From assembly GCF_000149955.1 (NCBI RefSeq), contig NC_030990.1, positions 2,686,627 through 2,750,626 of the forward strand: DNA of 64,000 nucleotides, written 5' to 3'. Shown here piece after piece: positions 1 through 11,112 of the stretch. Each line of letters begins with the position of its first letter. Within the stretch, counting starts at the first letter, position 1. The position numbers and the translations under genes were made by a program. The stretch is from Fusarium oxysporum f. sp. lycopersici 4287. Its lineage: Eukaryota > Ascomycota > Sordariomycetes > Hypocreales > Nectriaceae. A model generated the notes under the pieces. The model saw nothing but the letters and a program-made list of their open reading frames with translations, ran no database searches and was not told the DNA's origin.

Positions 1-808
1 GAATTTTATTTAACCTGGGCTGGAAGGTATAGTCAAAACCTGTGTAACTCCCATTGGCTTTGCAAAAATAACATTGACTTACGTGGTACAATGATCCTCT
101 GTACAGAGACCAGGCCAAGGTTAAACAACCGAAATCAGAGTTAATATGACAGGTAGAGACTAACGATAAAGAATAAACCCTCGATCCGCACTCTAATAGC
201 TTCATAGTCTCATTCAGATACTAATGGAACAAGTCGATCGAAGAAAATCAAGCATAGCCGTATAAGTTCACCCAATAGCACAACACGAATCAGTTTATGG
301 GCCTAGCTCAGTTAACTCTGGTCCATGTCTTGACACTTGTTGTCGATCTCCAAGACTGGGACATGGTTGACCCTGGGCGCTACATCAGAAAAGAATATGA
401 TGTATTAGATAGCCCACAGTGATGGGAAAGGCCAACATTCCAATGCTGACAAACACCTTGGGTTCTATTATAGAAGTCTGCAAACAACAGACTCTGCAAT
501 GCCTTGCAGTAAAGGAAATGTTTCAGTATGTTTTGAACCAATCATACCCAGGTAGGCATTCCCGAGTCCGGCTGTCCTCAGACCCATTGACTGGGCCCTT
601 CTTTCCACTACCATGGATGATGGGGGGTTCTCGATTGTGGGCGCAGCATCGCAAACGGCCCCTCCTTGCCCAGTGTTTGACTGTTCCACCAAACCACGCC
701 TAACACTTGTTCGAAACCTTTCACCTACATCTGATCCTCCGCCACGCTTCTTTTACTTCTCACGTTAATTAATCTAAACACCAAGGGAACAATTCAACTT
801 CATCGACG
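1..808. other. Intergenic / promoter of the E2 gene
   Basis: No convincing gene is seen here. Short open frames on both strands lack recognisable motifs and overlap each other. The last 100 bases are pyrimidine-rich, as expected for the leader of the E2 gene starting at 809. Confidence 0.6.
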
Positions 809-1418
809 ATGGCTGGAGCCACGCGGGATAGGCGTTTGGTTAAGGAGCTGGGCAAGGTTGGTTCTTCACATCCCTTCATCAGCGCATCGTGGACTCGACT
901 GACGCTCTTGTGCCCCGCAGATTCATAAGGATGGAATGCCCCCTGGTATCACATTGATAGAACGCAACGACAGTGTTGCTGGCGACTGGTTTGTTGATAT
1001 CCAGGTTCTCGACGACAACCCGCTTTACAAGGACCAAATCTACCGCCTCAAGTTCCACTTCCCCAAGATGTATCCCATAGGTCCGTGAATGAATTCGCCA
1101 TATTCCTGCAATGCTCGTATATGGTTCATATACTAACAATACGGTATAGAGCCCCCCGAGGTCACCTTTGACAAGCAAGCCGATCGGCCCATTCCTATGC
1201 ATCCTCACATATACTCCAACGGCATCATCTGTCTCGATCTTTTAGGTCAACAGGGTTGGAGTCCCGTCCAGAGCGTTTCGAGCGTATGCATGAGCATCCA
1301 AAGCATGTTGACGAGCAATGACAAAAATGAGCGACCTCCTGGCGATGAGGACTTCGTGCGAGGCAATAAGCAACGGCCCCGAGACATCGAGTTCCTCTAC
1401 CACGATAACACCGTGTGA
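809..1418 (+). CDS. ubc16: Ubiquitin-conjugating enzyme E2, UBE2W/Ubc16 type
   Basis: This is an E2 enzyme that would carry ubiquitin as a thioester and pass it to substrates. The model has three exons (809-856, 921-1080, 1150-1418) with GT/AG introns of 64 and 69 nt, giving about 158 residues, the size of a bare UBC fold. The active-site cysteine is C97, in the context HPHIYSNGIICL. The usual E2 HPN triad is HPH here, which is typical of the UBE2W branch, as are the downstream SVCMSIQSML helix and the C-terminal tail ending in YHDNTV. Known UBE2W enzymes attach ubiquitin to alpha-amino groups of disordered N-termini; that activity is inferred for this protein. The first ATG was chosen because it opens directly into the conserved RRLVKEL helix. 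It lies 0.8 kb upstream of VPS33 on the same strand, with no sign of a functional link. Confidence 0.92.
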
Positions 1419-2219
1419 ACGGGACGATGCGGTCTCGTCATGTGCAGACGAATGCATGAGGACTCGGAATATTAATAGCATTCATTTGGCGTTCAGGACA
1501 CACCATCTGGTCGTGGCAGGAGATCAGCGTATGGGATATAGCATTTGCATTTACCGACGGAACACAGTTGTTGAGACTGCGCATTTGCATGCCTCAGGCT
1601 GAGGCTGGGCATAAGCATATCTAGTACACAGTCAACATGGCTCAATGATGAATATCATGAAGAGGGCGGAAGATGGTCTCCGCAGAACACAATGGCCAGG
1701 TGTATGATATTTCTAGTTGCTTATGATGATGATGAGAATCTGCTAGACATTTGTTTCTCTGCCAAGCCATGCATCTTTCATACTAGTTGCTAATGACTCC
1801 ATCAACTGAAGTGAGAGGTTAATGAGCGTCTTCATATACATATATCCCGCGACAGAGAAAAAGACGGCCGCTTACTGTCACATATATCTGCTTATGTACT
1901 ACAGTATACTGTACATCTTGTAATTATCCATCACCTTGAACTCTTGATACTTTTTAAATCAGTAAGATTAACCCGAACCAATTTAGGCCTGACTTCAATT
2001 ATACGTCGGCCCCACCAATGAAGCGTCGCTGCAGTGGCTGATGCAGCAGCTCCAGAGCCCCCCACTTCACTGCCGTCATCCGCAACCTTATAGAGCTCCA
2101 TCATTCCGCACCCTGATCCATCCACTTGACCCGAAGCTATCTCAGCAACTGAGCTCACTCACCTCACTCCCTCTTGAGTTTCTCACGCTAAACCCGCGCA
2201 AACGCGTTCAGCCGATTTC
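1419..2219. other. Intergenic between E2 gene and VPS33
   Basis: An 800-bp stretch holding the E2 3' end and the VPS33 promoter and leader. No supported gene or RNA is seen. Confidence 0.6.
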
Positions 2220-4409
2220 ATGGCTCCCCGGATAGAATTCAACGTCGAGCAGATTCGCAACAAGGCGAGAAAGGATCTGTTGTATCTCCTCGAAGGCGTA
2301 CGTTCCCACCGCCTTGCCCCGCCAGCTTCACTCAAGCTGATAGCTATCTGATTCATGCATCCGGCGAACTCAACTCACACCGTACTTCTATGTAGGTTCG
2401 CGGGAAGAAGAATGTCGTTCTAGACCAAAGTCTCGTCGGCCCAATCGGGACTATAGTCAAAGTTGCCGTCCTTCAAGAATATGGAGTAGATAAGTTCTTC
2501 ATTCTAGAGAATGACAATGCCGATACCAGCCAGCGCAATGTTGTCTTTATTTCTCGTGGCGAATGCGGCCGCCATGCTGAAGCTATAGCTGGTCAGTTGC
2601 CATTTTGCGATATCGAAATTGCACTCTGACCCCCTCCTAGCTCAAATTAAGCGTATTCAGCGCGAAAGCCAAACCGGGCACGACTTTCACATATTCTGGG
2701 TCCCTCGCAGAACCCTCGTCTCCGACAAGCTTCTAGAAGAGGCCGGTGTATTAGGCGATGTCAACATTGCGGAATTGCCGCTATCATTCTTCCCTCTGGA
2801 GAAGGATGTTCTGTCACTCGAGCTCGACGACTCATTCCGCAACCTGTACCTATCCAAAGACGTTACACCCAACTTCCTTATGGCCAAAGCCCTTATGGAG
2901 ATTCAAAGAAACCATGGCCTATTCCCGCGAGTGATAGGGAAGGGTGATAACGCAAAGCGCGTTGCTGACTTGCTTTCTCGCATGCGCCAGGAGCTTCTTG
3001 CTGGTGAAGATACGTCAGAAGCCAACAAGATTGGGTTGACGCCTAGCACAACCAATGAGAGCGTAATTATCATCGATCGCGAAGTTGACTTTGTTACACC
3101 CTTGCTCACTCAACTGACATACGAGGGACTCATTGATGAAGTCTTCGAGATCCACAACAATCAGACCAAAGTCGACACAACAGTTGTCGGTGCACCGGCA
3201 CAGGCCTCGGCTGCAACTTCACAAAGCCGGAAACGAACGATCCAGTTGGACTCGAGCGACAAGCTTTATGAACAATTACGTGACGCCAACTTTGCGATCG
3301 TTGGAAGCCTCCTCAACAAAGTTGCGAGGCGGCTGCAGAAGGTGCAAAGCGATTACGAAAGTAAACACAAAACAAAGACTATTGCGGAACTCAAAGACTT
3401 TGTCAGTCAATTGCCAGGATACCAACAAGAACAGCAGAGTGCGAGAATACACACAGGCCTCGCGGAGGAGATCATTAAACATACCCGGACAGACCAGTTC
3501 AAGGGTCTTTTGGAGGTTCAGCAAAATCTCGCTGCTGGGGCTGATCCGTCAAGCCAGTTCGATGGCATCGAAGAATTAATAGCGCGAGACGCTCCTATTG
3601 CGCAAACTCTAAGATTACTGTGTATCTACTCGTGCATATCTGGGGGCATAAGACCTAAGGAATTTGATCAATTCAGGCGACTCATTCTGGAAGGCTACGG
3701 CTACCAGCATCTCCTCACGCTTAGCAACCTAGAGAAACTACAACTCTTTCTGTCCAAGTCGTCACCTCTGGCTGGAATGATCCCCATCCCAGGCAACAAC
3801 GCCGGCCCAACGGGAAGCAAGACGAATTATACGTATCTTCGCAAGCAGCTTCGGCTCATCGTTGATGAGGTTCAAGAGGACGATCCAAACGATATATCCT
3901 ATGTGTACAGTGGCTATGCTCCTCTTTCGATTCGCCTCGTTCAATGCATTCTGCAGAAGCAATATCTGCTTTCGGTGACTAAGGGAAACAGCGCCAACGC
4001 AGCGGGAGCGCCCCCAGGCGTCGGCACGCAAGGATGGCAAGGGTTCGATGAAGCTGTCAAACACGTTCGTGGGCAGACGTTTTATGAGCACCAGAAGGGT
4101 GAGGATAAGGCTGTCAAAGCGCGGGCATTGCTCTCTGGAAGTGGCAACAAGCAGACTGTCTTTGTTGTGTTCGTCGGCGGCATCACTTTCACCGAGATTG
4201 CTGCTTTAAGGTTTATTGCAAAGCAGGAAGAAGGTAAGCACTCTCACAGCCGCCAGGGTTGCTCTGAAACGGAATCTGACATTGCCCCGACAGGACGGAG
4301 AAATATTGTAATTTGCACAACGTCAATCATCAACGGAAACAAAATGATGGAATCCGCGATCGAAAAAGAATCGTTTGCGAAGGAGAGTGTGCCCGTTTCA
4401 ACGACCTGA
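2220..4409 (+). CDS. VPS33: Vacuolar sorting protein Vps33 (Sec1/Munc18 family)
   Basis: Vps33 is the SM-family subunit of the HOPS and CORVET tethering complexes and chaperones SNARE assembly at the vacuole and endosome. The model has exons 2220-2297, 2396-2591, 2641-4233 and 4294-4409, giving about 660 residues, normal for the family. Recognisable Sec1 blocks include VVLDQSLVGPIG near the N-terminus, the central segment VIIIDREVDFVTPLLTQLTYEGLIDE, which is very close to animal VPS33, and a C-terminal VFVVGGITFTEIAALRF followed by NIVICTTSIINGN. The start ATG leads into a short amphipathic segment and the first intron interrupts the conserved LLYLLEG. The last intron is exactly 60 nt and has no in-frame stop, so its retention would insert 20 residues without breaking the frame. 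Identification is secure; the small exons follow from phase and consensus sites. Confidence 0.93.
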
Positions 4410-5182
4410 TATCCAATGTCAGCATATGTATGATACCTAGAATATTGTCAAGTACTGGTTACCTGGTTTGGCGCATTTCGGTGGCGTATGGATGATTTGA
4501 GCAAGATACGGAGTACATAAATAAGTTACGGCGTGCAAGCACAGAGCTAATTCTTTGATAGATTGTTTCAGACCCTAACAACATGATGGTGAATACCTTA
4601 AAAATGAAGCTCATTAATACAAGTTAAGAACTTGAATGTCGTCTGAATGGACTATAGACCCACCTGTTGGAGGCGTCTGATTTGACCGTAGCGCCGCACG
4701 TGATTGAACTTAAAGGTTGCTTTCCTTATTCTGAGGGGCTGAATGGCTGATGATGGATGGCAAGTTCCTCTAAGGCAAAGGAGACAGTCTTTAACAACTG
4801 AGTTGTCTTCTGAAATAACTCACGCTGAACCAACCATGGACTAGAAATTGTCCAAAGAGTCGATATCGAGAAAAAGCATGTTGCTGTAACGAGTCTATCC
4901 ACTCAAATCTTCTCACTGCCTACCTACCTTAGTACCATACTCATTAATCCTCGACATCGAACGAGTTTGAAAGGTTGGTCATTTTATACATGTCCTCTAA
5001 ATTTCATATACAAACAAGCTGACTATTCAGTAGGGTCCCGAGTTTTCTTCAGTTCTTCCGCATAATGCAACTTTCCTCATTTCATTCGGCTCTTAACAAT
5101 ACTCTTCCTTCCGCCAGACAGTAGCGGCCGCAATTTCAGACAGACCAAATACCCGAGGAAAACCTTCGAAACCAACGCCGCT
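4410..5182. other. Intergenic between VPS33 and LSD1-type gene
   Basis: A promoter-sized gap between two + strand genes. It contains a CACGTG box at about 4697-4702 and a TACCTACCTTAGTACC block at 4921-4936, a motif style that recurs in other intergenic regions of the window. No gene is seen. Confidence 0.55.
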
Positions 5183-8100
5183 ATGGGGTCAGACTTTGGG
5201 CAGAGCTTCCGTAAGGGGATTGGCATTAGGAAGAGGGACTTAGACGATAAGGACGCCATTGATTCGCTGACTCCGTCCGACACTATTGTTATGTCGAATC
5301 CCCCAGGTCGTATATCACCTCCAATCACTCCTGATGTAGTTTCGGTGCCTCAGTCGCGACAAACTTCGACAGAAATAGCCTCTGAAATTGCGCCAGAGAT
5401 TGTCGTGTGGACTGAGGATATGGATATCGACAACGCTAGTCACGTTGAGTCTGACGATGAATTGTCAAGCATCAAAAGTTATGCCGAGTGAGTGGTCTAA
5501 TGCCTCAACTTTACGTGCTCAATGACTCGACAGAGCCTTTCAAACCCAACAGTTTCTAACTGTGCGCAGGGAGGAGCCTCCTCAAAACGACGATGACCCA
5601 ACGCCATTTCGGGTATCTACTATAGAGGACGCCATAGGCTCTCTTCCCTCGAATCTCACAGAACTATCAGACCTCTCATCGATACCTTCGACGGTGTCGA
5701 GCAAGGTTACTACCCCTACGCCAGTCGATACTGATGGTGCACAAGAAGAAGACCAAGACCAAGACCTTTCAATCGACGAGCAGCCACAGTCCCATCAACA
5801 ATCGCCTTCTCATGATGCCGAACGCTATAACTTCAACATCAGACCGAAGGCTTCGGTACCAACTGATATGTCAGCATACCAATATGCGTCAGAATGTGTT
5901 TTGGCCGCCGAGTCAAGCCGGCTCAACCCATACGCTTTACATCCGGAGGAATATCACCTCCTCCGTCATCACATATCTTATACGCAAGTTACAACATATC
6001 TCAATATTAGAAATGGTATCATACGGTTATGGTTCCAACACCCTTGGATCGGTGTGACCCGGCTGGAAGCGGTTGGGTGTGCCAACGCTCGCTGGTTCGA
6101 TGCAGCGAGTGTTTGCTATGATTGGCTTGTTCGTCGAGGCTATATCAACTACGGATGTGTGCGACTCTCCGAAGCTGAGACAGACGATACTGTTGCGCCG
6201 GTTGTCAAGAGACAAAAGACAATCGCTGTCATAGGTGCTGGTATCTCCGGACTGGGCTGCGCTAGACAGCTTGAGGGGTTGTTCAGGCAATTTGCTGATC
6301 GCTTCCATGAACGAGGCGAGCCTGCGCCTCGAGTGGTTGTGCTGGAAGGACGAGCTCGCGTTGGAGGAAGAGTATACTCTCGCGAGTTCCAGACCAAACC
6401 AAAAGAAAAATCACCAGCTTTTGAAGGCAAGCGACACACTGCGGAAATGGGCGGCATGATCATCACTGGGTTCGACCGGGGAAACCCTATCAACATCCTG
6501 CTTCGTGGACAATTGGGACTTCCTTATCATGCACTGACAGCCGATACTACAATCTACGACAACAGTGGAAGAGCAGTTGACCCTGTGCGCGATCAGCTCG
6601 TTGAAAAACTTTACAATGACTGTTTAGACCGAGTCAGTGAATACAAGCATAAGAATCAACTTGCAAAGCTTATTGAAGGTAGACGAGACCTCATCGAAGA
6701 GGGGCGTGATAGTCCTGGAGACGGTAGCAAGACAATGTTTCAGGAAGAAGAGGCTGCTGCTGCACAGCAAGATGCACCACCAGTGGCACAACAGAACATC
6801 CCAGCAAAGGTCAACCTGATACCAATATCGTCAGACAAGCTCACGGGTCGGGTTCATATGGAGCCTGGCACTCCCGCGACTACTAAAGCCTCCGACAAAG
6901 CAAAATTGATGGGCTGGACAATACGAGACTCAGCCGACGGAGAGAACATCGATTTAACATCGGCAGTGAATGAAGAGGGGGCAACCTTGGGATCTGTTCT
7001 TGATAACGCCATTTCCCAGTACAAACAAATCATTGGGCTGAATGCCCAGGATCACCGACTGATCAACTGGCACATTGCCAATTTGGAGTACAGTAACGCT
7101 ACAAGCTTGCACAACCTGAGCCTCCCATTGTGGGACATTGATGCAGGCAATGAATGGGAGGGAAGCCATACAATGGTCGTGGGCGGTTACCAAAGTGTGG
7201 CTCGTGGCTTGGTTCACTGCCCGAGCTCACTTGACCTCAAGACTAAATTCCCGGTCAAGAGCATATCCTACCATACTGGAGAGGGCATGGCGTCAGCTGC
7301 GATTGAATGCGAAGACGGCTCAGTAGTGGATGCTGATGCCGTGGTTTGCACTATTCCGCTCGGTGTTTTAAAACAGAACAATATCGTCTTCAACCCACCT
7401 CTTCCATCATGGAAGACTGATGTCGTTGAGCGACTTGGATTCGGCATTCTGAACAAGGTTGTTCTAGTGTACGATAAGATTTTCTGGGACCATGACAGAC
7501 ATATCTTCGGCGTCTTGAGGGAGTCTTCAAACCGGCTTAGTACCTCACAAAAAGACTATGCCGCGAATCGTGGTCGCTTCTTTCAATGGTTCAACGTATC
7601 CAACACAACAGGTCTTCCATGTCTCATTGCTTTGATGGCAGGTGAGGCTGGTTTTGAGACAGAACATTCAAGTAACGACAGCCTTGTGGCTGAAGCAACG
7701 GAAGTACTACGCAGCGTCTTTGGCCAGGATGTTCCCTATCCTGTAGAGGCTATGGTCACCCGCTGGGGTTCAGATCGATTCGCCCGAGGTAGTTATTCTT
7801 CTGCTGCTCCTGGGATGCAGCCGGAAGACTACGATGTCATGGCCAGACCTGTCGGAAACCTCTTCTTTGCTGGTGAACATACCATTGGTACGCACCCAGC
7901 CACGGTTCATGGGGCGTATCTGTCCGGTCTAAGGGCAGCTTCTGAAGTGTTGGAGACCTTGATCGGCCCCATTGAGGTCCCGACACCGTTGATCCTGCCT
8001 CGAGATTCTGTGCTGCTGCGCAAGCGTAAGGAGCCTGCCCAAGATCAGCAACCAGCACGACTCCAGGCCTATGAAAACGAGATTCAGACCTATATACAAT

Positions 8101-8531
8101 CGAAACTCGGGGACCGACCCTCTCGTCCGGCTAAAGTTGCGGGTAATGCGTATATACTTTATAGCAAAGATCTATTCGACGTTGCGAGGAAGAAGTGTGA
8201 GGAGAATCGGAAACCAGGCAAAGGTGGGCGTGCTGTCCCCAACGAAGTCCGGATCATGACTAGTAAGATGTGGAAGGACGCTTCGTCTGAGGAACGCAAG
8301 CCATATGAAGACCAGGCAACGGAGCAAAAGCGCGGGTACGCTGAAGCTGTTCAGGCATGGACCCGGGCCACCGAACGATGGGATCAGGAGGCCGCTGCGC
8401 TGCGAACAGCTTACGAGAAAGAGAATCCCTTTGGTACCGCCAAGATAGCAGAGGTTCCTCACGAGAGTTCCAGCAAACATCGCAGGACGAGACACATAAG
8501 TTATGCGGAGGACAGTGACATTGGGTTCTGA
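5183..8531 (+). CDS. lsd1: LSD1-type histone lysine demethylase (SWIRM, amine oxidase, HMG box)
   Basis: This is a FAD-dependent amine oxidase of the LSD1/KDM1 family, expected to demethylate mono- and dimethyl-lysine on histone H3 in chromatin. Two exons (5183-5487 and 5570-8531) give about 1088 residues. In order: a disordered acidic N-terminus; a SWIRM domain at about 203-299; a Rossmann dinucleotide motif VIGAGISGLG at about 322-331; the substrate half with the conserved lysine in LNKVVLVYDKIFWD (near 731); the FAD-closing block LFFAGEHTIGTHPATVHGAYLSGLR; and an HMG box at about 950-1045. The catalytic lysine is present. The helical Tower that binds CoREST in animal LSD1 is missing: about 14 residues join GSVLDNAI to LINWHIANLEY. 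A low-complexity insert of about 90 residues lies just before. The HMG box is the arrangement known in fungal LSD1 proteins and may replace the partner's DNA-binding role. Confidence 0.93.
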
Positions 8532-8933
8532 GATTTGTTTCGACGCATTCCATACCCTCTCGATTGGGTGTTGATGGCGTTTCTGGTTTCTGTGACTACA
8601 CTTAAGAGATTGCTTCGTTTTGGTTGTTGATCGTTCTCAAAATATAATGGTATCGGTGTTCGGCGTTTTCAGATGAGGGTGGTTGACTTATAACTTATAC
8701 TTAAATTTATCTAAGTTTTTTACCATCGAAATCCTTACTTCCGCTAACAGCCATCGAGAGGCAGTGTTTGTTCTGTTTGTTTTTGTTTTTTTGGACTGCC
8801 GTACATTGACTGCATGGGCTACTAAGGAATTTATTGAAGGCTTTGATACAATGGGGGAAACCATACATGGATGGTAGCCCGATGACATTTGTTACAAAGG
8901 GAAGCATTACACCCCATCTTGTTCTCCCACTCC
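8532..8933. other. Convergent intergenic region, LSD1-type gene / ATP3
   Basis: About 400 bp between the stops of two convergent genes. It is T-rich on the + strand and presumably holds both polyadenylation regions. No gene is seen. Confidence 0.55.
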
Positions 8934-10237
8934 TTACATGTCCGCAGAGGCAGTAGCACCAGTGATAATCTCAACCAGTTCTCCGGTAATGACGGCCTGT
9001 CGAGTACGGTTGAAGAGAATCTGGTACTTGTTGATCATCTCACCAGCGTTCTTAGAGGCGTTCTGCGGGAATTGTCAGTACCAGCCATGAAAGTCACAAC
9101 CTAGTGATACTTACGTCCATAGCGTTTCGTCGGGCAGACTGCTCGCAGGCGTGGCCCTCAGCAAGAGCCCAGTAGAGGGAGTTGGCAAGACTGTACTCGC
9201 GGAGGTTGCCAAGAACCTCCTCGTCAACCTCGAAGGCAGAGAAGTTGGCTATGATTGAGAGTTAGACATATTGGCGATAACTTTCACATCCAGGGAAACT
9301 CACGGGACTGCTGGATAGCCTCCTCGGAAAATGCCTCAATCAAGGAAGCCTCGTAGGTCTGAGCGTTAACGAAGCTGTTGTACAGAATCTTGATGTCGGT
9401 GTACTCAGTAGGAAGCTGAATAACCTGGTCGGCGATGGCCTGGGCGTCGGCAAAGGTGGGAACATCCTTGCCAATACCAGCGAAGCTCAGCTGAATAGCC
9501 GAGGCGTTGGTTCGTGAGAGCTGAGCCTTGGCCTTCTCACCAATGAGGACGAGGTCGAAGCCAGGCTGCTCGGCGTGAAGTCGGCGGACATATCGGGACA
9601 GACCAGAGTGAATACCACCGCAGAGACCCTTGTCGGAAGAGCAGACGATGATGAGGGTCTTCTTGTCCTCAGTCTCGAGGGCCTTGGTCTCAGCGGACTC
9701 GTAGACCTCATTAGAGGTCTGACCGTACTTGCGAGAGTCGTTCATGGCGCGCTGGGCTCGGGTGAGCTTGGTGGAGGCGACAATCTTCATGGTGTTTGTG
9801 ATCTTCTCGATGTTTCGGATGGACTTGAGACGGTCCTCGATCTCACGGAGAGTCGCATAGGTGGCAGCGGAGCTGGGGACGGCAGCGGCCCTGGAAGCGC
9901 GAAAAAGGACGTCATCAGCATTTTCCTTCTCTTTTGTTTTTTTCGGACGATTATTGGTGATGATGGTGTTGAGATATTCCCCTCAGAGCATTCAATTGCC
10001 TCTCATAATTTTATTGCAACTCGGTCGATATTGGGCGGGCGTATGTACTTGTGATGATGTGGCCGATGGTCGAAGGGTTGAAGTGCTCAACCGGCAAACA
10101 AATTCTTGGACTTCCCGACAGCCGAGAGAGAGCCACTGGATACTCAAGGGGAGACGGAACTGAGGGAGGAGAGAAACTTACCGAGCATTAGCTGCGGCGG
10201 CAGCTCGAAGAGCTGGTCTGGCGGCTCGTGACAACAT
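8934..10237 (-). CDS. ATP3: Mitochondrial F1F0 ATP synthase gamma subunit
   Basis: The gamma subunit is the central rotating stalk of F1 ATP synthase in the mitochondrial matrix. Read on the minus strand, exons are 10237-10182, 9890-9304, 9248-9115 and 9062-8934, all phases match, and the product is about 301 residues, the usual size. The N-terminus ([18 protein letters not shown]) is a basic, alanine-rich presequence. The mature part begins with [31 protein letters not shown], the conserved gamma N-terminal helix. [13 protein letters not shown] is the central conserved block, and the C-terminal helix contains [37 protein letters not shown]. The 291-nt first intron directly after the presequence is long for this genome. 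It is divergent from TOP1 across 875 bp. Identification is certain. Confidence 0.96.
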
Positions 10238-11112
10238 CGTGACTGAGGGATAGGACGTAGAGAAGGAGCCTCTGCCAACGGTGGCCCAATTGATCGCGAT
10301 ATACGGATCAATTGATAGAGATGGGGTCGTGTAAGGTCGGAATATGAGGTGTATTGGTCGCTGCGGACTAAAGCATTCAGGTTTGCTCTCGCTATTTTCC
10401 CGGGTAAATTAGGTAGCCGACCGGAACTTCTAGGCGTTGTGCTTGTCCAGACACAGTGAGCTCCAGTAATGATTTGGTGCAGTCACGTGATGCAGCCTTC
10501 AAAGCTCCACTTAAGCCGCAATCGCCCCGCTTCCTTTTTTCTTACTGCATGCATGACTAAGGCAAACAAAGCTCTTTAGGCCCCCCAGTTTTCATCCTCT
10601 GTGTTAACTCTCCCCTATCCAATCACATAACAGAATTCTGCTTTAGCCCCATTACTGAGTCGCTGCAACTGCTGCGCAACACTTGGCTGAACCACTGAGA
10701 GCCAGCGCTGCAGTGCCCACACTCACTCTGCCTGTCTTTTCACTCAGGTGCCTCGTAGGTCCAGTCCTTTCTCGCCTCGCCTTTCCGTCGCCGGGTCCGG
10801 GCCTGTCTTGGTCTTGGCCTTAAAGAAAGCAGCAACGCTGCCTCTCGACTTATTCTCCCCAATCCCATTGTTGCTGATTCCCTCCTCTCCAGCTTTCGTG
10901 AATATCGTCAAACGCACCCTCTTCTCCTACACAAGGCGTTGAGGGGATCATTTCCTCGCGCTTTTTCCTTCGATATTACGTTTTTCCTCCGTTTGCAGAG
11001 GCCTGTTCTTCGTTCTGTCACGCTTTCGCATCTTCAATCCCAGTCCTTGACCTCATTGTACTTTGGTAGGCGACCAGCCACGGAACGGAAACTTGCCTTG
11101 AACTTCACAACC
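10238..11112. other. Divergent promoter region ATP3 / TOP1
   Basis: An 875-bp region shared by two divergent housekeeping genes. Visible elements are CCAAT boxes at about 10285-10289 and 10619-10623 and a palindromic TCACGTGA box (separate entry). The TOP1-proximal 350 bases are strongly pyrimidine-rich, typical of fungal leaders. Confidence 0.6.
10483..10490. promoter_or_regulatory. TCACGTGA E-box between ATP3 and TOP1
   Basis: A perfect 8-bp palindrome with the CACGTG core. In yeast, such RTCACRTG sites bind Cbf1 and occur upstream of respiratory genes, so it may serve ATP3. Function is inferred from sequence alone. Confidence 0.4.

Noticed and set aside
301..365. tRNA-like stretch (TAGCTCAGTT, A-box-like)
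   Set aside because: No matching B box (GGTTCGANTCC), no acceptor stem pairing and no anticodon arm could be drawn.
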